Assembly (NCBI RefSeq): GCF_000737245.1
Contig: NZ_JPQU01000025.1
Span: forward strand, 1 to 64,000
Length of the DNA stretch: 64,000 nucleotides
Source: Pseudomonas syringae
GTDB lineage: Bacteria; Pseudomonadota; Gammaproteobacteria; Pseudomonadales; Pseudomonadaceae
Reading direction: 5' to 3'
The notes under the pieces were generated by a model. It did not search any database. It saw only the letters and a list, made by a program, of their open reading frames with translations, and was not told the DNA's origin. This document shows positions 10,578 to 19,713 of this stretch, piece by piece. The position numbers and the translations under genes are program-made. Every line of letters starts with the position of its first letter. The stretch's first letter is position 1.

Positions 10578-11768
10578 TTGCCTCTGCGTAACTCTGTCAT
10601 TCGTTTTTTCCAACTCGAAGCAGCCGGCGGTCTTTTACTGATTGCCGCCGCTGCGTTGGCGCTGATCATCAACAACTCCCCGTTGTCCTGGCTGTATGAC
10701 GCCTTCCTCGATGTACCCGTGGTCGCCCAGATCGGTGCAGTCAAAATCGCCAAGCCGCTGTTGCTGTGGATCAACGACGGCATGATGGCGCTGTTCTTCC
10801 TGCTCATCGGGCTTGAGGTTAAACGTGAGGTGCTTGAGGGTCATCTGTCCAAGCCTTCGCAGATCGTTTTACCCGGCACGGCGGCGGTTGGCGGCATGGT
10901 GATTCCTGCGCTGATCTTCTGGGCGTTGAACACCGCCGACGCCGCCGCCATGAACGGCTGGGCCATTCCCATGGCGACTGATATTGCGTTCGCTCTTGGG
11001 GTTTTGGCGCTGCTGGGCAAACGCGTTCCGGTATCGCTGAAACTGTTCCTGATGACCCTGGCAATCATCGATGACCTGGGTGCCATCGTGGTGATCGCGC
11101 TGTTTTATTCAGGCGAACTGTCGAATCTCTCGCTGATACTCGCCGCAACCTCCATCGTCGGCCTGATCGCCATGAACAGATTGGGCGTGCTGAAGCTGGG
11201 GCCTTACTTGCTGATAGGTCTGGTGCTGTGGGTTTGCGTACTCAAAAGCGGTGTACACGCCACGCTGGCAGGCGTAGTGCTGGCGTTTTGCATACCCATG
11301 CGAGCGCCGAATCAGAAAAGCTCACCCTTGCTGACACTGGAACATGCCCTACATCCCTGGATCGCCTACGGCATTCTGCCGCTGTTTGCCTTTGCCAATG
11401 CGGGGGTGTCATTGACTGGCGTCACACTGGAAAGCTTCACCCATCACGTGCCCATGGGCATCGCGGCGGGCTTGTTGCTGGGCAAGACCCTTGGCGTGTT
11501 CGGCCTGACCTGGCTGGTGGTCAAAGTCGGGATGGCGAAGTTGCCGACGGAAGCGAATTGGGGCCAGGTGCTGGGAGTTTCGATCCTGTGCGGCATCGGC
11601 TTCACCATGAGTCTGTTTGTGGGCTCGCTGGCTTATGATCCGGCCACTAGCGCCTACGCCGGAGCAGACCGGATGGGGATCCTGACCGGTTCGATTCTGG
11701 CGGCGTTTATTGGCTATGCGGTTATGGCGATCAGTAGCAAAAAACAACTCCAAGGCCTGACCTCCTAG
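10578..11768 (+). CDS. nhaA: Na+/H+ antiporter NhaA
   Basis: A 396-residue inner-membrane antiporter that exports Na+ in exchange for H+, important for salt and alkaline pH tolerance. It has about 12 hydrophobic segments. The ion-site motif [15 protein letters not shown] carries the conserved aspartate pair, [21 protein letters not shown] is in the N-terminal half, and [19 protein letters not shown] is also diagnostic. I prefer the TTG at 10578, which gives the family-like N-terminus [17 protein letters not shown] and has TGGAGC seven bases upstream; an in-frame ATG at 10560 adds six residues but is itself upstream of that ribosome-binding site. The stop codon coincides with the edge of a REPIN. 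Confidence 0.93.
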   Translation: MPLRNSVIRFFQLEAAGGLLLIAAAALALIINNSPLSWLYDAFLDVPVVAQIGAVKIAKPLLLWINDGMMALFFLLIGLEVKREVLEGHLSKPSQIVLPGTAAVGGMVIPALIFWALNTADAAAMNGWAIPMATDIAFALGVLALLGKRVPVSLKLFLMTLAIIDDLGAIVVIALFYSGELSNLSLILAATSIVGLIAMNRLGVLKLGPYLLIGLVLWVCVLKSGVHATLAGVVLAFCIPMRAPNQKSSPLLTLEHALHPWIAYGILPLFAFANAGVSLTGVTLESFTHHVPMGIAAGLLLGKTLGVFGLTWLVVKVGMAKLPTEANWGQVLGVSILCGIGFTMSLFVGSLAYDPATSAYAGADRMGILTGSILAAFIGYAVMAISSKKQLQGLTS

Positions 11769-11854
11769 GACCGGCTTTAGCCGGGAAGAGGTCGGTAAAT
11801 TGGATGTATTTTAGTCGTCGGGAATACAGCCTTCCCGGCTAAAACCGGTCCCAC
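11768..11854. repeat. REPIN abutting the nhaA stop codon
   Basis: Inverted doublet of the GGACCGGCTTTAGCCGGGAAG class. The left arm starts at the last base of the nhaA TAG and lacks the usual leading GTGG, so the repeat meets the coding end with no spacer. Confidence 0.8.
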
Positions 11855-11861
11855 CACAGAT

Positions 11862-11893
11862 AAAAAAACCCCGATCACCTGGATCGGGGTTTT
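11862..11893. terminator. Bidirectional terminator
   Basis: AAACCCCGATC-ACCT-GGATCGGGGTTT stem-loop with A-run before and T-run after. It can serve both nhaA (plus) and the convergent lipoprotein gene (minus). Confidence 0.85.
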
Positions 11894-11926
11894 ATGTATC
11901 AGAACACTACAACACCACTACAGACG

Positions 11927-12391
11927 TTAGTGGGAAACGCGACTGGTGCCATTGACACTCATGATGCGTACGCGCTCACCCACCCGGAAGATTTCATTTT
12001 CCTGCACCTGCTGCACATAGGCTCGCATGCTGCCGTCATCTTCACGAACCGTGATCTCGACGCCCTGAGTCCGGGTCAAGCCCTCTTCAGTAGCGGAACC
12101 CAGTAACCCACCGGCTACCGCACCGATCACCGCTGCCACAATACTCCCGCGACCACCACCGATAGCGCTACCACCTACGCCACCGACGATTGCGCCAGCA
12201 CCAGCACCAATCGGGGTCTTGCTGCCTTCGATTTTCACCGGCCGCAGGGATTCGATGGTGCCCATGCGAACCGTCTGCACTGTCCGCGCTTCATCGCGGG
12301 AATAGGAATCGCCGGTCAGGTTCGACATGCAGCCAGTGAGCGACAACGCCATGGCAGTAAACGAGGCGACCAGCAGAACAGACTTACGCAT
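11927..12391 (-). CDS. Glycine-zipper outer membrane lipoprotein (SlyB/Pcp-like)
   Basis: A 154-residue lipoprotein. The signal peptide MRKSVLLVASFTAMALSLTG ends at Cys21 in a lipobox SLTG-C, followed by Met, consistent with outer-membrane retention. Residues about 60-100 form a glycine-zipper 2TM domain (IGAGAGAIVGGVGGSAIGGG and VIGAVAGGLLGSA), as in SlyB and the rickettsial 17 kDa antigen family. The C-terminal part (EITVREDDGSMRAYVQQVQ) is the usual beta-rich tail. SlyB-type proteins are linked to envelope integrity and Mg2+ limitation responses. The start at 12391 follows CTGGAGATACCCTT; the frame extends upstream without a better site. Confidence 0.88.
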   Translation of the reverse strand: MRKSVLLVASFTAMALSLTGCMSNLTGDSYSRDEARTVQTVRMGTIESLRPVKIEGSKTPIGAGAGAIVGGVGGSAIGGGRGSIVAAVIGAVAGGLLGSATEEGLTRTQGVEITVREDDGSMRAYVQQVQENEIFRVGERVRIMSVNGTSRVSH

Positions 12392-12549
12392 AAGGGTATC
12401 TCCAGAGGAACATGCAGCCATTAGACTCCGCACTATTGACGGTGTCACGTGCCGTTCCTCGTTAATTTGTTTTCATTCAGGCGCGATACAGCCGGACGCC
12501 ACGTACCCCTATGACGGGTTCAACGGCGAATAATTCAACCAAAGTGATA

Positions 12550-13197
12550 TCAGGGAGCGAGGCGTTCCCGGGTCCATCCACCGTCGCTGAAACGGTAATT
12601 GAGGCGGTCATGCAAACGGCTGGAACGCCCTTGCCAGAACTCCATGCGCTCCGGTAAAAGTCGGTAGCCGCCCCAATGTGGCGGGCAATGAGGCTGGGTA
12701 TCGAGAAAGCGCTGCTCGGTGGCCGTGATCATGCTTTCCAGCTCGGCGCGATCAGCAATGACCTGACTCTGCGGGGAAGCCCAGGCCCCCAGGCGGCTGC
12801 CCAGCGGACGAACCTGGAAGTACGCATCGGACTCTTCAGGCGTCACTTTCACAACCCGCCCTTCGATGCGGACCTGACGCTCCAGGGTTGGCCAGAAAAA
12901 AGTCATGGCCGCAAATGGACGCGCCGCGAGTTGCTGACCCTTGGCGCTGTCGTAGTTGGTGAAGAAGGTAAAGCCCTGAGAGTCGAGCCCCTTCAGCAGC
13001 AGGATTCGGCAGTGAGGACGACCGTCTTCATCCACGGTTGCCAGCGTCATGGCGTTGGCCTCGACCGGGGCCTGCTCGGTTTTGACTGCTTCGGCAAACC
13101 ACTGGTGAAACAGAGCAAACGGCTCGTCCGGCGATTGTGCTTCAGTTAAACCATCGCGGGCGTAGTCGCGGCGCATATCAGCCAGAGACTGGGTCAT
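12550..13197 (-). CDS. pdxH: Pyridoxamine 5'-phosphate oxidase
   Basis: A 215-residue FMN-dependent enzyme that oxidises pyridoxamine 5'-phosphate or pyridoxine 5'-phosphate to pyridoxal 5'-phosphate, the last step of vitamin B6 salvage and synthesis. Motifs include [20 protein letters not shown] (FMN and substrate contacts), [14 protein letters not shown], and the C-terminal signature [16 protein letters not shown] with WTRERLAP at the end. The start ATG 13197 follows AAGGAAAGCGTC. Length and motifs are typical. It is the distal neighbour of a minus-strand OmpA lipoprotein gene, with a hairpin between them. Confidence 0.96.
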   Translation of the reverse strand: MTQSLADMRRDYARDGLTEAQSPDEPFALFHQWFAEAVKTEQAPVEANAMTLATVDEDGRPHCRILLLKGLDSQGFTFFTNYDSAKGQQLAARPFAAMTFFWPTLERQVRIEGRVVKVTPEESDAYFQVRPLGSRLGAWASPQSQVIADRAELESMITATEQRFLDTQPHCPPHWGGYRLLPERMEFWQGRSSRLHDRLNYRFSDGGWTRERLAP

Positions 13198-13228
13198 GAC
13201 GCTTTCCTTGGATTGAAAAAAGTCCGGG

Positions 13229-13260
13229 TGCTGACTCGCGCCGCCAAGCGCGAGTCAGCA
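13229..13260 (-). terminator. Terminator hairpin after the OmpA lipoprotein gene
   Basis: A 12-base stem (TGCTGACTCGCG / CGCGAGTCAGCA) lies six bases past the stop of the minus-strand gene. A T-run on the minus strand follows about six bases after the stem (13215-13222), so it is a plausible but not ideal terminator. Confidence 0.55.
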
Positions 13261-13265
13261 AAGCA

Positions 13266-14372
13266 TTAGTTACTGGCCTGATCAGTCGCGGCTGGTTTTT
13301 TCTTCACGGCAGCCTTGGCCGGCGCAGCTTTGGCAGGAGTGGCTTTTTTCGCCGGAGCAGCTTTTTTGGCAGCTGGCTTGCTGGCGGCGGCTTTCTTGGC
13401 CGGAGCCTTGGCAGCAGGCGCAGCCTTGGCCGGAGCCGGGGCAACGGCAGGTGCAGGCTTGGCATCCTGGGCAGCAACCATGGTGGCCGACGGCGGCAGC
13501 GCGTACTTGCTCATCAGGGCAACCATGGTGTTCTGTGGCGTCATCATGATTTCCACGCGGCGGTTCAGCTTGCGACCTTCGGCGCTGTCGTTGGCAGCAC
13601 GGGGCATCACAGCGCCCATGCCACGCAGGCTCAGGCGATTACGCTCAAGACCACTGAGGCGGAAGATCGCGGCAATGGATTGCGCGCGTTCCTGGCTGAT
13701 TTTCTGGTTGGCTGCGACGGCACCCGAGGTGTCTGCGTGGCCGAGGACCAGCACGGCGGTTTTCTGATCGCCTTCCACGATTTTGGCCAGGCGAGTGATC
13801 GGGCCCAGCGTGACAGGCAGCAACATGGCTGGACGATCCGGGTTGAACGAGCTGTCCACTGGCGCGGTAATCACCAGCAGGTCTTCGCGACGCTCCAGTT
13901 CAAACGGGCTGTCTTTGATCGCAAGACGCAGGCGCGGCTCGTACTCATCCAGCCAGGCTTGAGTGACTTTCGGGTCGATCTTGGGGGCTGCGTCGGGTGC
14001 TGCTTTCTCGCTGCTACCAAACGGCCACCACCACTTACTGTCGGTCTCGGACTTGGCAACCAGAGGCGGCACGCTTTTCTGCGCAGGCTTGGCGGCAACG
14101 TCGCCGGCCTTTGGCTCGGTGCTGTCGCTGGATGCGAACGGCCAGTACCAATGGGTGCCGCCTTCGGCTTTGGCTACCGGCGCATCTGGCTTGGCTTCTG
14201 GCGATTTTTTAGGTGTAGCTGTCGGTGCAGCTGTGGGTGCGGCATCGGCTACGCTGTCCGAACCAAACTTCCACCAGCTGCTACCGGTGTCGGCAGAATC
14301 ATTTTGAGGGGTTTGCGCACAACCCGTGACGGCAAGACAAAGTGCGATTGCGAGGCTTTTGGTAGACGACAT
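13266..14372 (-). CDS. OmpA family lipoprotein with Trp-rich repeats and histone-like Lys/Ala/Pro tail
   Basis: A 368-residue predicted lipoprotein. The signal ends in a lipobox AVTG-C at Cys18. Residues 30-130 hold three spaced copies of an aromatic motif, SSWWKFGSD (31-39), THWYWPFASSD (73-83) and SKWWWPFGSSE (112-122), joined by Ala/Pro/Lys linkers. Residues about 155-280 are an OmpA C-terminal peptidoglycan-binding domain, with LVLGHADTSGAVAANQKISQ and ending NRRVEIMM. The last 60 residues are almost only Lys, Ala and Pro (AAPAKKATPAKAAPAKAA), like AlgP or histone H1 tails. The protein probably tethers the outer membrane to the cell wall; the roles of the Trp repeats and the basic tail are unknown. 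The domain call is firm. Confidence 0.85.
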   Translation of the reverse strand: MSSTKSLAIALCLAVTGCAQTPQNDSADTGSSWWKFGSDSVADAAPTAAPTATPKKSPEAKPDAPVAKAEGGTHWYWPFASSDSTEPKAGDVAAKPAQKSVPPLVAKSETDSKWWWPFGSSEKAAPDAAPKIDPKVTQAWLDEYEPRLRLAIKDSPFELERREDLLVITAPVDSSFNPDRPAMLLPVTLGPITRLAKIVEGDQKTAVLVLGHADTSGAVAANQKISQERAQSIAAIFRLSGLERNRLSLRGMGAVMPRAANDSAEGRKLNRRVEIMMTPQNTMVALMSKYALPPSATMVAAQDAKPAPAVAPAPAKAAPAAKAPAKKAAASKPAAKKAAPAKKATPAKAAPAKAAVKKKPAATDQASN

Positions 14373-14541
14373 GGATGACCCACAAAAAAATAGTAATCAG
14401 AAAAGAGCTCGGCCAGAAAAGAACTGGGCAGCGCCCATATAACACGCCTAAACGCTCAGTTGGAAAAGGAAACCGTCGCACGGTTCCAGTTACACCCCAT
14501 TAACTGACAGTCGGTATTAAACAAGCACTTATGCACACAAC

Positions 14542-15690
14542 TTAGCGCAAACACTCATCAAGCACACGCGCCAACTTCTGTGCCCGAGGATCCATCAGCA
14601 CATAAGGGCCCAGGGTATTGGTGACAAACCCGAACGCAACGTCCCTATCCGGGTCGGCGAAACCGATCGAACCGCCAGCGCCCGGGTGACCGAATGCCTT
14701 GGCGCCCAGGCCGAAGGTGGCGTTGGGTATGTCAGGCTGATCCAGCATGCAGCCCAGACCGAAACGTGTCCGAGTCAACAAAGTCCTGTCCTCGCCAACG
14801 CTGTGCTCGCGGGTAAGCTCATTGAGCAATTCGGATTCCAGCAGGCGGCCATCGAGCAGACCGGCATAGAAGCCCGCAAGGCTACGGGCATTGCCGTGAC
14901 CATTAGCGGCGGGCTGCTGCATGCGACGCCATTCCGGCTTGTTGGTGCTGGTCATGATCGAGGGCGGGTTGGTGAAGGCTCGTGCAGTCATCGACGTCGG
15001 ATCACGCATGGTGGTCTGCACCAGACGCTGCGCGGCCTCGTCACCTGTATTGCCTTTGCCACGCGCCACATGGGCAACCCGGTAAAACTCCTCGTCCGCC
15101 AGGCCGACATGGAAATCCAGACCCAATGGCCGTGCGATACGCGCGGCAATGGAATCACCCGGCCCGCGACCATCGGCCCGGCGCAGCATTTCACCCACCA
15201 GCCAGCCATAGGTGAGCGCCGCGTAACCGTGGCCCTGCCCCGGCGTCCACCAGGGTTGCTCGGCAGCCAGTGCATCCGTCATTGCGCTCCAGTTATAAAG
15301 CGCTTCGGCAGGCAACATGTGGCGCAACGCGGGCAGCCCGGCCTGATGGCAGAGCAATTGACGCAGGGTAATTGCGCCCTTGCCTGCCTCGGCAAATTCG
15401 GGCCAAAGAAGAGCGACCGGTTCATCCAGGCGCAACTTGCCCTCATCGACCAGTTGCAACGCGGCGACGGCGGCGAAGGGTTTGGTGCAGGAAAACAGGT
15501 TGAGGATGGTATCGCTGTGCCAGACCTCGGCACCGTCCTTGTCGGCAATGCCCGCCCACAGATCGACGACCGTTTCGCCACCGATCTGAATGCACAGCGC
15601 CGCACCACGTTCCTGAGGATCGTCGAAGAGTGCGGCGAACGCCTCACGTACTGCTTCGAACTTGAGCTCGAAATGACCCTGAATCTGCAC
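14542..15690 (-). CDS. Serine hydrolase, beta-lactamase/EstB esterase family
   Basis: A 382-residue hydrolase with the class C beta-lactamase fold. The nucleophile motif S-x-x-K is SCTK at residues 67-70 in the context ILNLFSCTKPFAAVAALQLV. A Tyr-containing motif follows at about residue 165 (LTYGWLVGEML), and a C-terminal GHPGAGGSIGFADP segment corresponds to the third motif region. The most similar named enzymes are EstB-like esterases and EstA-family carboxylesterases, rather than true beta-lactamases. No signal peptide is seen, so it should be cytosolic. The start is a GTG at 15690 preceded by GGGAGCCAGTGG. Natural substrate unknown. Confidence 0.85.
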   Translation of the reverse strand: MQIQGHFELKFEAVREAFAALFDDPQERGAALCIQIGGETVVDLWAGIADKDGAEVWHSDTILNLFSCTKPFAAVAALQLVDEGKLRLDEPVALLWPEFAEAGKGAITLRQLLCHQAGLPALRHMLPAEALYNWSAMTDALAAEQPWWTPGQGHGYAALTYGWLVGEMLRRADGRGPGDSIAARIARPLGLDFHVGLADEEFYRVAHVARGKGNTGDEAAQRLVQTTMRDPTSMTARAFTNPPSIMTSTNKPEWRRMQQPAANGHGNARSLAGFYAGLLDGRLLESELLNELTREHSVGEDRTLLTRTRFGLGCMLDQPDIPNATFGLGAKAFGHPGAGGSIGFADPDRDVAFGFVTNTLGPYVLMDPRAQKLARVLDECLR

Positions 15691-15790
15691 CCACTGGCTC
15701 CCGGATTGGCTGATTGAAAAATGGCGTGCATTGTTTCAGCGATTGCTGATTTTGGGAACAGATGTGGATCAATAGGCTGCGAGTGCCGAC

Positions 15791-16025
15791 GCCATCGCGG
15801 GCAAGCGCGCTCCTACAGCGGATCACCGAACCCGTTGGGGCGAGACTTGCCCGCGAACCAGGCGCCAGCGTATTACAGACAGACCGCGTTATCGTTCTTC
15901 GCGGGCAAGCCCGGCTCCAACGGAGACAAAGATTCAATGTGGGAGCGGTGCTTGCCCGCGATAAGGGCACCGCGATTCTGCAGGCAAATCAACTAAACCT
16001 CATCGCGGGCAAGCACCGCCCACAG
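15791..16025. repeat. Cluster of REP elements: one single plus two doublets
   Basis: Fills most of the 356-base gap between two minus-strand genes. It holds a single REP (GCAAGCGCGCTCCTACA, 15791-15818), a doublet with arms beginning GTTGGGGCGAGACTTGCCCG (15834-15921), and a third doublet of the GGGAGCGGTGCTTGCCCGCG class (15937-16025) whose right end has lost a few bases. Three REP classes sit side by side. Confidence 0.8.
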
Positions 16026-16047
16026 GACCCGAATCGCTTCGGCAGAC

Positions 16048-18192
16048 TCAGGAAATCTCCCGCCTGAACGGCGGCAACGCGTTGAGAATCGCCTTGCCGT
16101 AGCGCTGGGTCACCACCCGGCGGTCCAGCAGTGTGATGGTGCCGCGGTCTTCTTCGGTGCGCAGCAAGCGGCCGCAGGCCTGGACCAGGCGCAGCGAAGC
16201 ATCCGGCACGGCGATTTCCATGAACGGGTTGCCGCCACGGGCTTCGATCCACTCCGCAAGGGCCGCTTCCACTGGGTCGTCCGGCACCGCGAACGGGATC
16301 TTGGCGATTACCACGTGCTCGCAATAGGCCCCCGGCAAATCGACACCTTCGGCGAAGCTCGCCAGGCCGAACAGCACACTGGAATCACCACCATCCACAC
16401 GAGCCTTGTGCTTGTTGAGGGTCTCCTGCTTGGACAGATTGCCTTGAATGAACACCTGCTTGCGCCAGTCCCGCTCCAGGCCGTCGAAAACGTCCTGCAT
16501 CTGTTTGCGCGAGGAGAACAGCACCAGCGTGCCCCGTGAACCTTCCACCAGACTCGGCAGTTCGCGGATGATTGCAGCGGTGTGGGCCACGGAATCACGC
16601 GGATCGGCCTTGAGGTCCGGCACCCGGAGCACACCCGCGTCCGCGTGATGAAACGGGCTGGGCACCACAGCAGTAACGGCGACTTTGGGCAGACCGGCGC
16701 GCATGCGGAAGCGGTCGAACTTGCCCAGTGCCGTCAGCGTCGCGGAAGTCACCAGCGCGCCATAAGCCACGTTCCACAAATTGCGGCGAAGCATTTCCGC
16801 CGCCAGGATCGGGCTGGCGTTGACCTCGATATCAAACAACGCACCGCTGTCCGCCAGGGTCAACCAGCGCGCCATGGGCGGGCTGTCTTCCGGATCCTCA
16901 GCGGTGAAGGCGGTCCACAGCTCCCAGTTGCCATGGGCACGGGCCAGCAGGCTGCCGAACAGCGGATACCACTCCTCCGCCTGATGACTGGCGATGCCGA
17001 TATTGACCTCGCCGTCCATGCCTTCCTTGAGCAGGTCGGCCAGACGGGTGAACAGATCATCCAGACGGGCGAAGCCCTTCTTCAGCTCGATGCCCATTTC
17101 CCGGATGTGCTCAGGCACCACGCCGCCAATGAACCTGTGCCGTGGGCGCTCGCGCCCCTGCATGTCTTCACCGGCACGGAAATCCGCCAGTTGTTCGCAG
17201 GCGCTGAACATGAATTGCTGCTGTGCCTTGATCTCCCGGGCCAGCTCCGGCACCTGCTCGATCAGCTTGCCCAAGTCACCCGGCAACGGATGCTGAGCCA
17301 GCAGTTTAGAGAGGTTTTTGGCGGTCTGTTCCAGCCAGTCGGCGGTTGAGCGCAGACGGGTGTAATGGGCGAAATGGCCGATGGCTTTGTCAGGCAGGTG
17401 GTGGCCTTCGTCGAACACGTACAAGGTGTCCCGTGGATCGGGCAGCACCGCGCCGCCGCCCAGGGCAAGGTCCGCCAGCACCATGTCGTGGTTCGTCACG
17501 ATCACGTCGACTTTTCCCATGCCTTCACGGGCTTTATAGAAGGCGCACTGCTGAAAATTCGGACAATGCCTGTTGGTGCACTGGCTGTGATCTGTGGTCA
17601 GTCGCGCCCAGTCCTGATCTTCAAGAGCCTGGGGCCAGCTGTCGCGGTCGCCATCCCATTTATTGCCCGCCAGCTTTTCGATCATGCTGGTGAAAAGCTT
17701 CTGACTGGCCTCATCGACTTCAATCTTGAAGCCTTCTTCTTCGAAAAGCTGGGCAGTGGCGTTGGTCGCATCGCCTTCCTGCAGCAGCATGTCGAGCTTG
17801 GACAGGCACATATAACGGCCGCGGCCCTTGGCCAGGGAGAAGGTGAAATTCAGCCCGCTGTTGCGCATCAGGTCCGGCAGATCCTTGTGGACGATCTGCT
17901 CTTGCAGGGCCACCGTAGCCGTGGCGATGACCAGACGCTTGCCCGCCAGCTTCGCGGTGGGGATGGCTGCGATGGCGTAGGCCACCGTCTTGCCGGTACC
18001 CGTGCCAGCTTCCACTGCGACCACCGCCGGGTCGCTGGTGCGTCGGCCTTCTTCGTCGGTGTCGATGTCGCCCAGCACCTTGGCAATCTCGGCGATCATC
18101 AAACGCTGGCCATAGCGTGGCTTGAGGCTCTTGGCTTCGAGGAAACGCGAGTAAGCGCCCTGAATCTGGGATTTGAGTTCGTTGCTGATCAT
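16048..18192 (-). CDS. dinG: ATP-dependent DNA helicase DinG
   Basis: A 714-residue XPD-like superfamily 2 helicase. Walker A is EAGTGTGKTVAYAIAAIPTA (residues about 62-81). The Fe-S cluster cysteines include CTNRHCPNFQQC. The DEAH-type box is VFDEGHHLPD, motif VI is QACGRLLRTEEDRGTITLLD, and LFGLASFAEGVDLPGAYCEH is diagnostic. DinG unwinds DNA 5'-to-3' and removes R-loops and G-quadruplexes; in E. coli it is LexA-regulated, but I did not see a convincing LexA box here. The start ATG 18192 has only a weak ribosome-binding site. It is divergent from a CopD-like membrane gene. Confidence 0.95.
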   Translation of the reverse strand: MISNELKSQIQGAYSRFLEAKSLKPRYGQRLMIAEIAKVLGDIDTDEEGRRTSDPAVVAVEAGTGTGKTVAYAIAAIPTAKLAGKRLVIATATVALQEQIVHKDLPDLMRNSGLNFTFSLAKGRGRYMCLSKLDMLLQEGDATNATAQLFEEEGFKIEVDEASQKLFTSMIEKLAGNKWDGDRDSWPQALEDQDWARLTTDHSQCTNRHCPNFQQCAFYKAREGMGKVDVIVTNHDMVLADLALGGGAVLPDPRDTLYVFDEGHHLPDKAIGHFAHYTRLRSTADWLEQTAKNLSKLLAQHPLPGDLGKLIEQVPELAREIKAQQQFMFSACEQLADFRAGEDMQGRERPRHRFIGGVVPEHIREMGIELKKGFARLDDLFTRLADLLKEGMDGEVNIGIASHQAEEWYPLFGSLLARAHGNWELWTAFTAEDPEDSPPMARWLTLADSGALFDIEVNASPILAAEMLRRNLWNVAYGALVTSATLTALGKFDRFRMRAGLPKVAVTAVVPSPFHHADAGVLRVPDLKADPRDSVAHTAAIIRELPSLVEGSRGTLVLFSSRKQMQDVFDGLERDWRKQVFIQGNLSKQETLNKHKARVDGGDSSVLFGLASFAEGVDLPGAYCEHVVIAKIPFAVPDDPVEAALAEWIEARGGNPFMEIAVPDASLRLVQACGRLLRTEEDRGTITLLDRRVVTQRYGKAILNALPPFRREIS

Positions 18193-18317
18193 GGTTTGGC
18201 TCGGGCGCTACGGCATCGGCAAAAAATTAAAGCGTAAACAGCTGGATATATCTTCAGTAGTTCCAGCAGGCGGCTATCATACCCCGCAAATTCCATCCGC
18301 GCAGAACGGAGTACCTG

Positions 18318-18782
18318 ATGACACCTTTTTCCCTCGTCTACACCCTGCATGTTCTGGCCGCTCTGGTCTGGGTCGGCGGCATGTTTTTCGCCTGGATGAT
18401 CCTGCGACCGGCGGTCGTCAGCGCCCTGCAGGGCCCGACCCGTTTGAAATTGTGGCTGGAAGTGTTTCCACGGTTTTTTGTCTGGGTCTGGGCTGTGGTG
18501 GTGGTCTTGCCGATCACTGGGGTCGGCATGATCCAGTTGCAATTCGTCAACTTCCAGACCGCGCCGCGCTATGTGCAGGTGATGATGGGCTTGTACGTGG
18601 TGATGACCGCACTGTTCATCCGAGTCCAGTCGTTGCAACTGCCGGAACTGCGCCGGGCGGTTGAAGCGGAGCAATGGGCTGAAGGTGCCGGGGTATTGGG
18701 CCGGATTCGCCGATTGGTGGGGATTAATCTGTTGATTGGCCTGGCGGTGGTGGCGATTGCAGCGGCCAGACCGAATTTCTAA
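18318..18782 (+). CDS. CopD-like small integral membrane protein
   Basis: A 154-residue protein with four hydrophobic segments: LVYTLHVLAALVWVGGMFFA, FVWVWAVVVVLPITGVGMIQ, VQVMMGLYVVMTALFI and LVGINLLIGLAVVAIAAA. The first segment, with a His and the WVGGMFF pattern, matches the CopD-domain family (COG5615-like). The family name comes from copper resistance proteins, but members this small usually have no proven copper role. The start follows ACGGAGTACCTG. It is monocistronic and followed by a REP element. Confidence 0.75.
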   Translation: MTPFSLVYTLHVLAALVWVGGMFFAWMILRPAVVSALQGPTRLKLWLEVFPRFFVWVWAVVVVLPITGVGMIQLQFVNFQTAPRYVQVMMGLYVVMTALFIRVQSLQLPELRRAVEAEQWAEGAGVLGRIRRLVGINLLIGLAVVAIAAARPNF

Positions 18783-18790
18783 GCGAGATA

Positions 18791-18880
18791 TGTAGGAGCT
18801 CACGAGCAGCGCGAGGCAGCGATGGCGGTCTGTTTGATACACCGCTATCGCGGGCCTCGTAACCTCGGTGCGCTCCTACA
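18791..18880. repeat. Degenerate REPIN
   Basis: Inverted doublet with outer arms TGTAGGAGCTCACGAGCAGC and GGTGCGCTCCTACA. The arms are less alike than in other copies, so this is an older or distinct REP class. Confidence 0.6.
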
Positions 18881-18910
18881 GGACCGCGGTATGCCTGAAA
18901 GAACACCGAA

Positions 18911-18942
18911 CTTGTGAGAGCGAATTCATTCGCTCTCACAAG
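18911..18942 (-). terminator. Near-perfect palindrome downstream of the collagen-like gene
   Basis: Two 15-base arms (CTTGTGAGAGCGAAT / ATTCGCTCTCACAAG) with a 2-base centre. It lies 12 bases past the stop of the minus-strand gene at 18955. It looks like two REP arms collapsed together and could act as a transcription or mRNA-decay barrier. There is no clear T-run. Confidence 0.45.
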
Positions 18943-18954
18943 TATTCAACAGCC

Positions 18955-19713
18955 TTACAACCGCTGCACCGTCACTGCACCCGCAGGTCCGGCCGCTCCA
19001 GGCTGCCCCGCTTCTCCGGGACGCCCGGCCTTGCCGCCGTTGGCGCGGTAAACGATGCAACCTTTGGACGCGCCGCCTTTGCCCGGTTTGCCGCCAGCGC
19101 CAGCCAAACCGCCGGGGCCACCCTGGACGTTGACCTTGATACGTTCAGCAGGAAAACTCAGCGGCAGTTCCAGCCGCACCTGAGCACCCGGCGCGCCATC
19201 GTGACCATTGCCGCCGTTGTCGCCGTCAAAACCTTTCCCCGCGCTGCCAAAGGTGCAGCCCGGCGCCTCGCCATTAGCGCCATCCAGACCAACATAACCC
19301 GGCGAACCGGCACCACCACGGGCATCAACGAATAATTCGCTGCCGTCCAGATGCTCGATACGCAAGGTCAGGTTGCGGCCCGGCAATGGCGGTTTTTCGT
19401 AAGTGCCCGGCGCGCCACGAGCCGTGATCTGACTGCCAACGCCCAGCTTGCCGTGGCCAACCACCAAATTGAACGGCTGGCTGCCGGACACGATCGCGAT
19501 ACGTGCCTCATGGCCCAGCACCAGTTGATCAACTTTGACTTCAGTCAACCCGGACGGGATCAGCAAAGTGCCGTAATCCTCGACTTCAAGACGCTCCAGT
19601 TGCAGCACGCTGGTATTGCTCGGCAAGCGCATCAGGGAATGAGGTTCGACGCTGACGCTCTGGGCCATGGCAAGCGGGCTGCAAAGTGCGGCAAGTAGAC
19701 AAAGCCTACGCAT
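18955..19713 (-). CDS. Secreted collagen-like glycine-rich protein
   Basis: A 252-residue protein with signal peptide MRRLCLLAALCSPLAMA-Q. Residues about 20-110 are a beta-rich region with repeated VEDYGTLLIPSG-like turns. From about residue 105 onward, Gly-rich stretches with Gly-x-y periodicity appear (GGAGSPGYVGLDGANGEAPG, then GKPGKGGASKG and GRPGEAGQPGAAGPAGA). Two cysteines (in PGCTFG and KGCIVY) lie within the Gly-rich part and may form a disulfide. The start at 19713 follows CCGGAGATCGCCC. It overlaps the DUF1145 stop by eight bases, so the two are probably co-transcribed. It may be a surface or extracellular structural protein, but no function is proven. Confidence 0.75.
   Translation of the reverse strand: MRRLCLLAALCSPLAMAQSVSVEPHSLMRLPSNTSVLQLERLEVEDYGTLLIPSGLTEVKVDQLVLGHEARIAIVSGSQPFNLVVGHGKLGVGSQITARGAPGTYEKPPLPGRNLTLRIEHLDGSELFVDARGGAGSPGYVGLDGANGEAPGCTFGSAGKGFDGDNGGNGHDGAPGAQVRLELPLSFPAERIKVNVQGGPGGLAGAGGKPGKGGASKGCIVYRANGGKAGRPGEAGQPGAAGPAGAVTVQRL

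Noticed and set aside
14686..15717. 343-codon open frame on the plus strand
   Set aside because: Antisense to the EstB-like hydrolase whose SxxK and Tyr motifs are in the minus-strand frame.
15791..16025. CRISPR-like array
   Set aside because: The repeats are REP palindromes of different classes with irregular spacing, not identical direct repeats with uniform spacers, and no cas genes are present.
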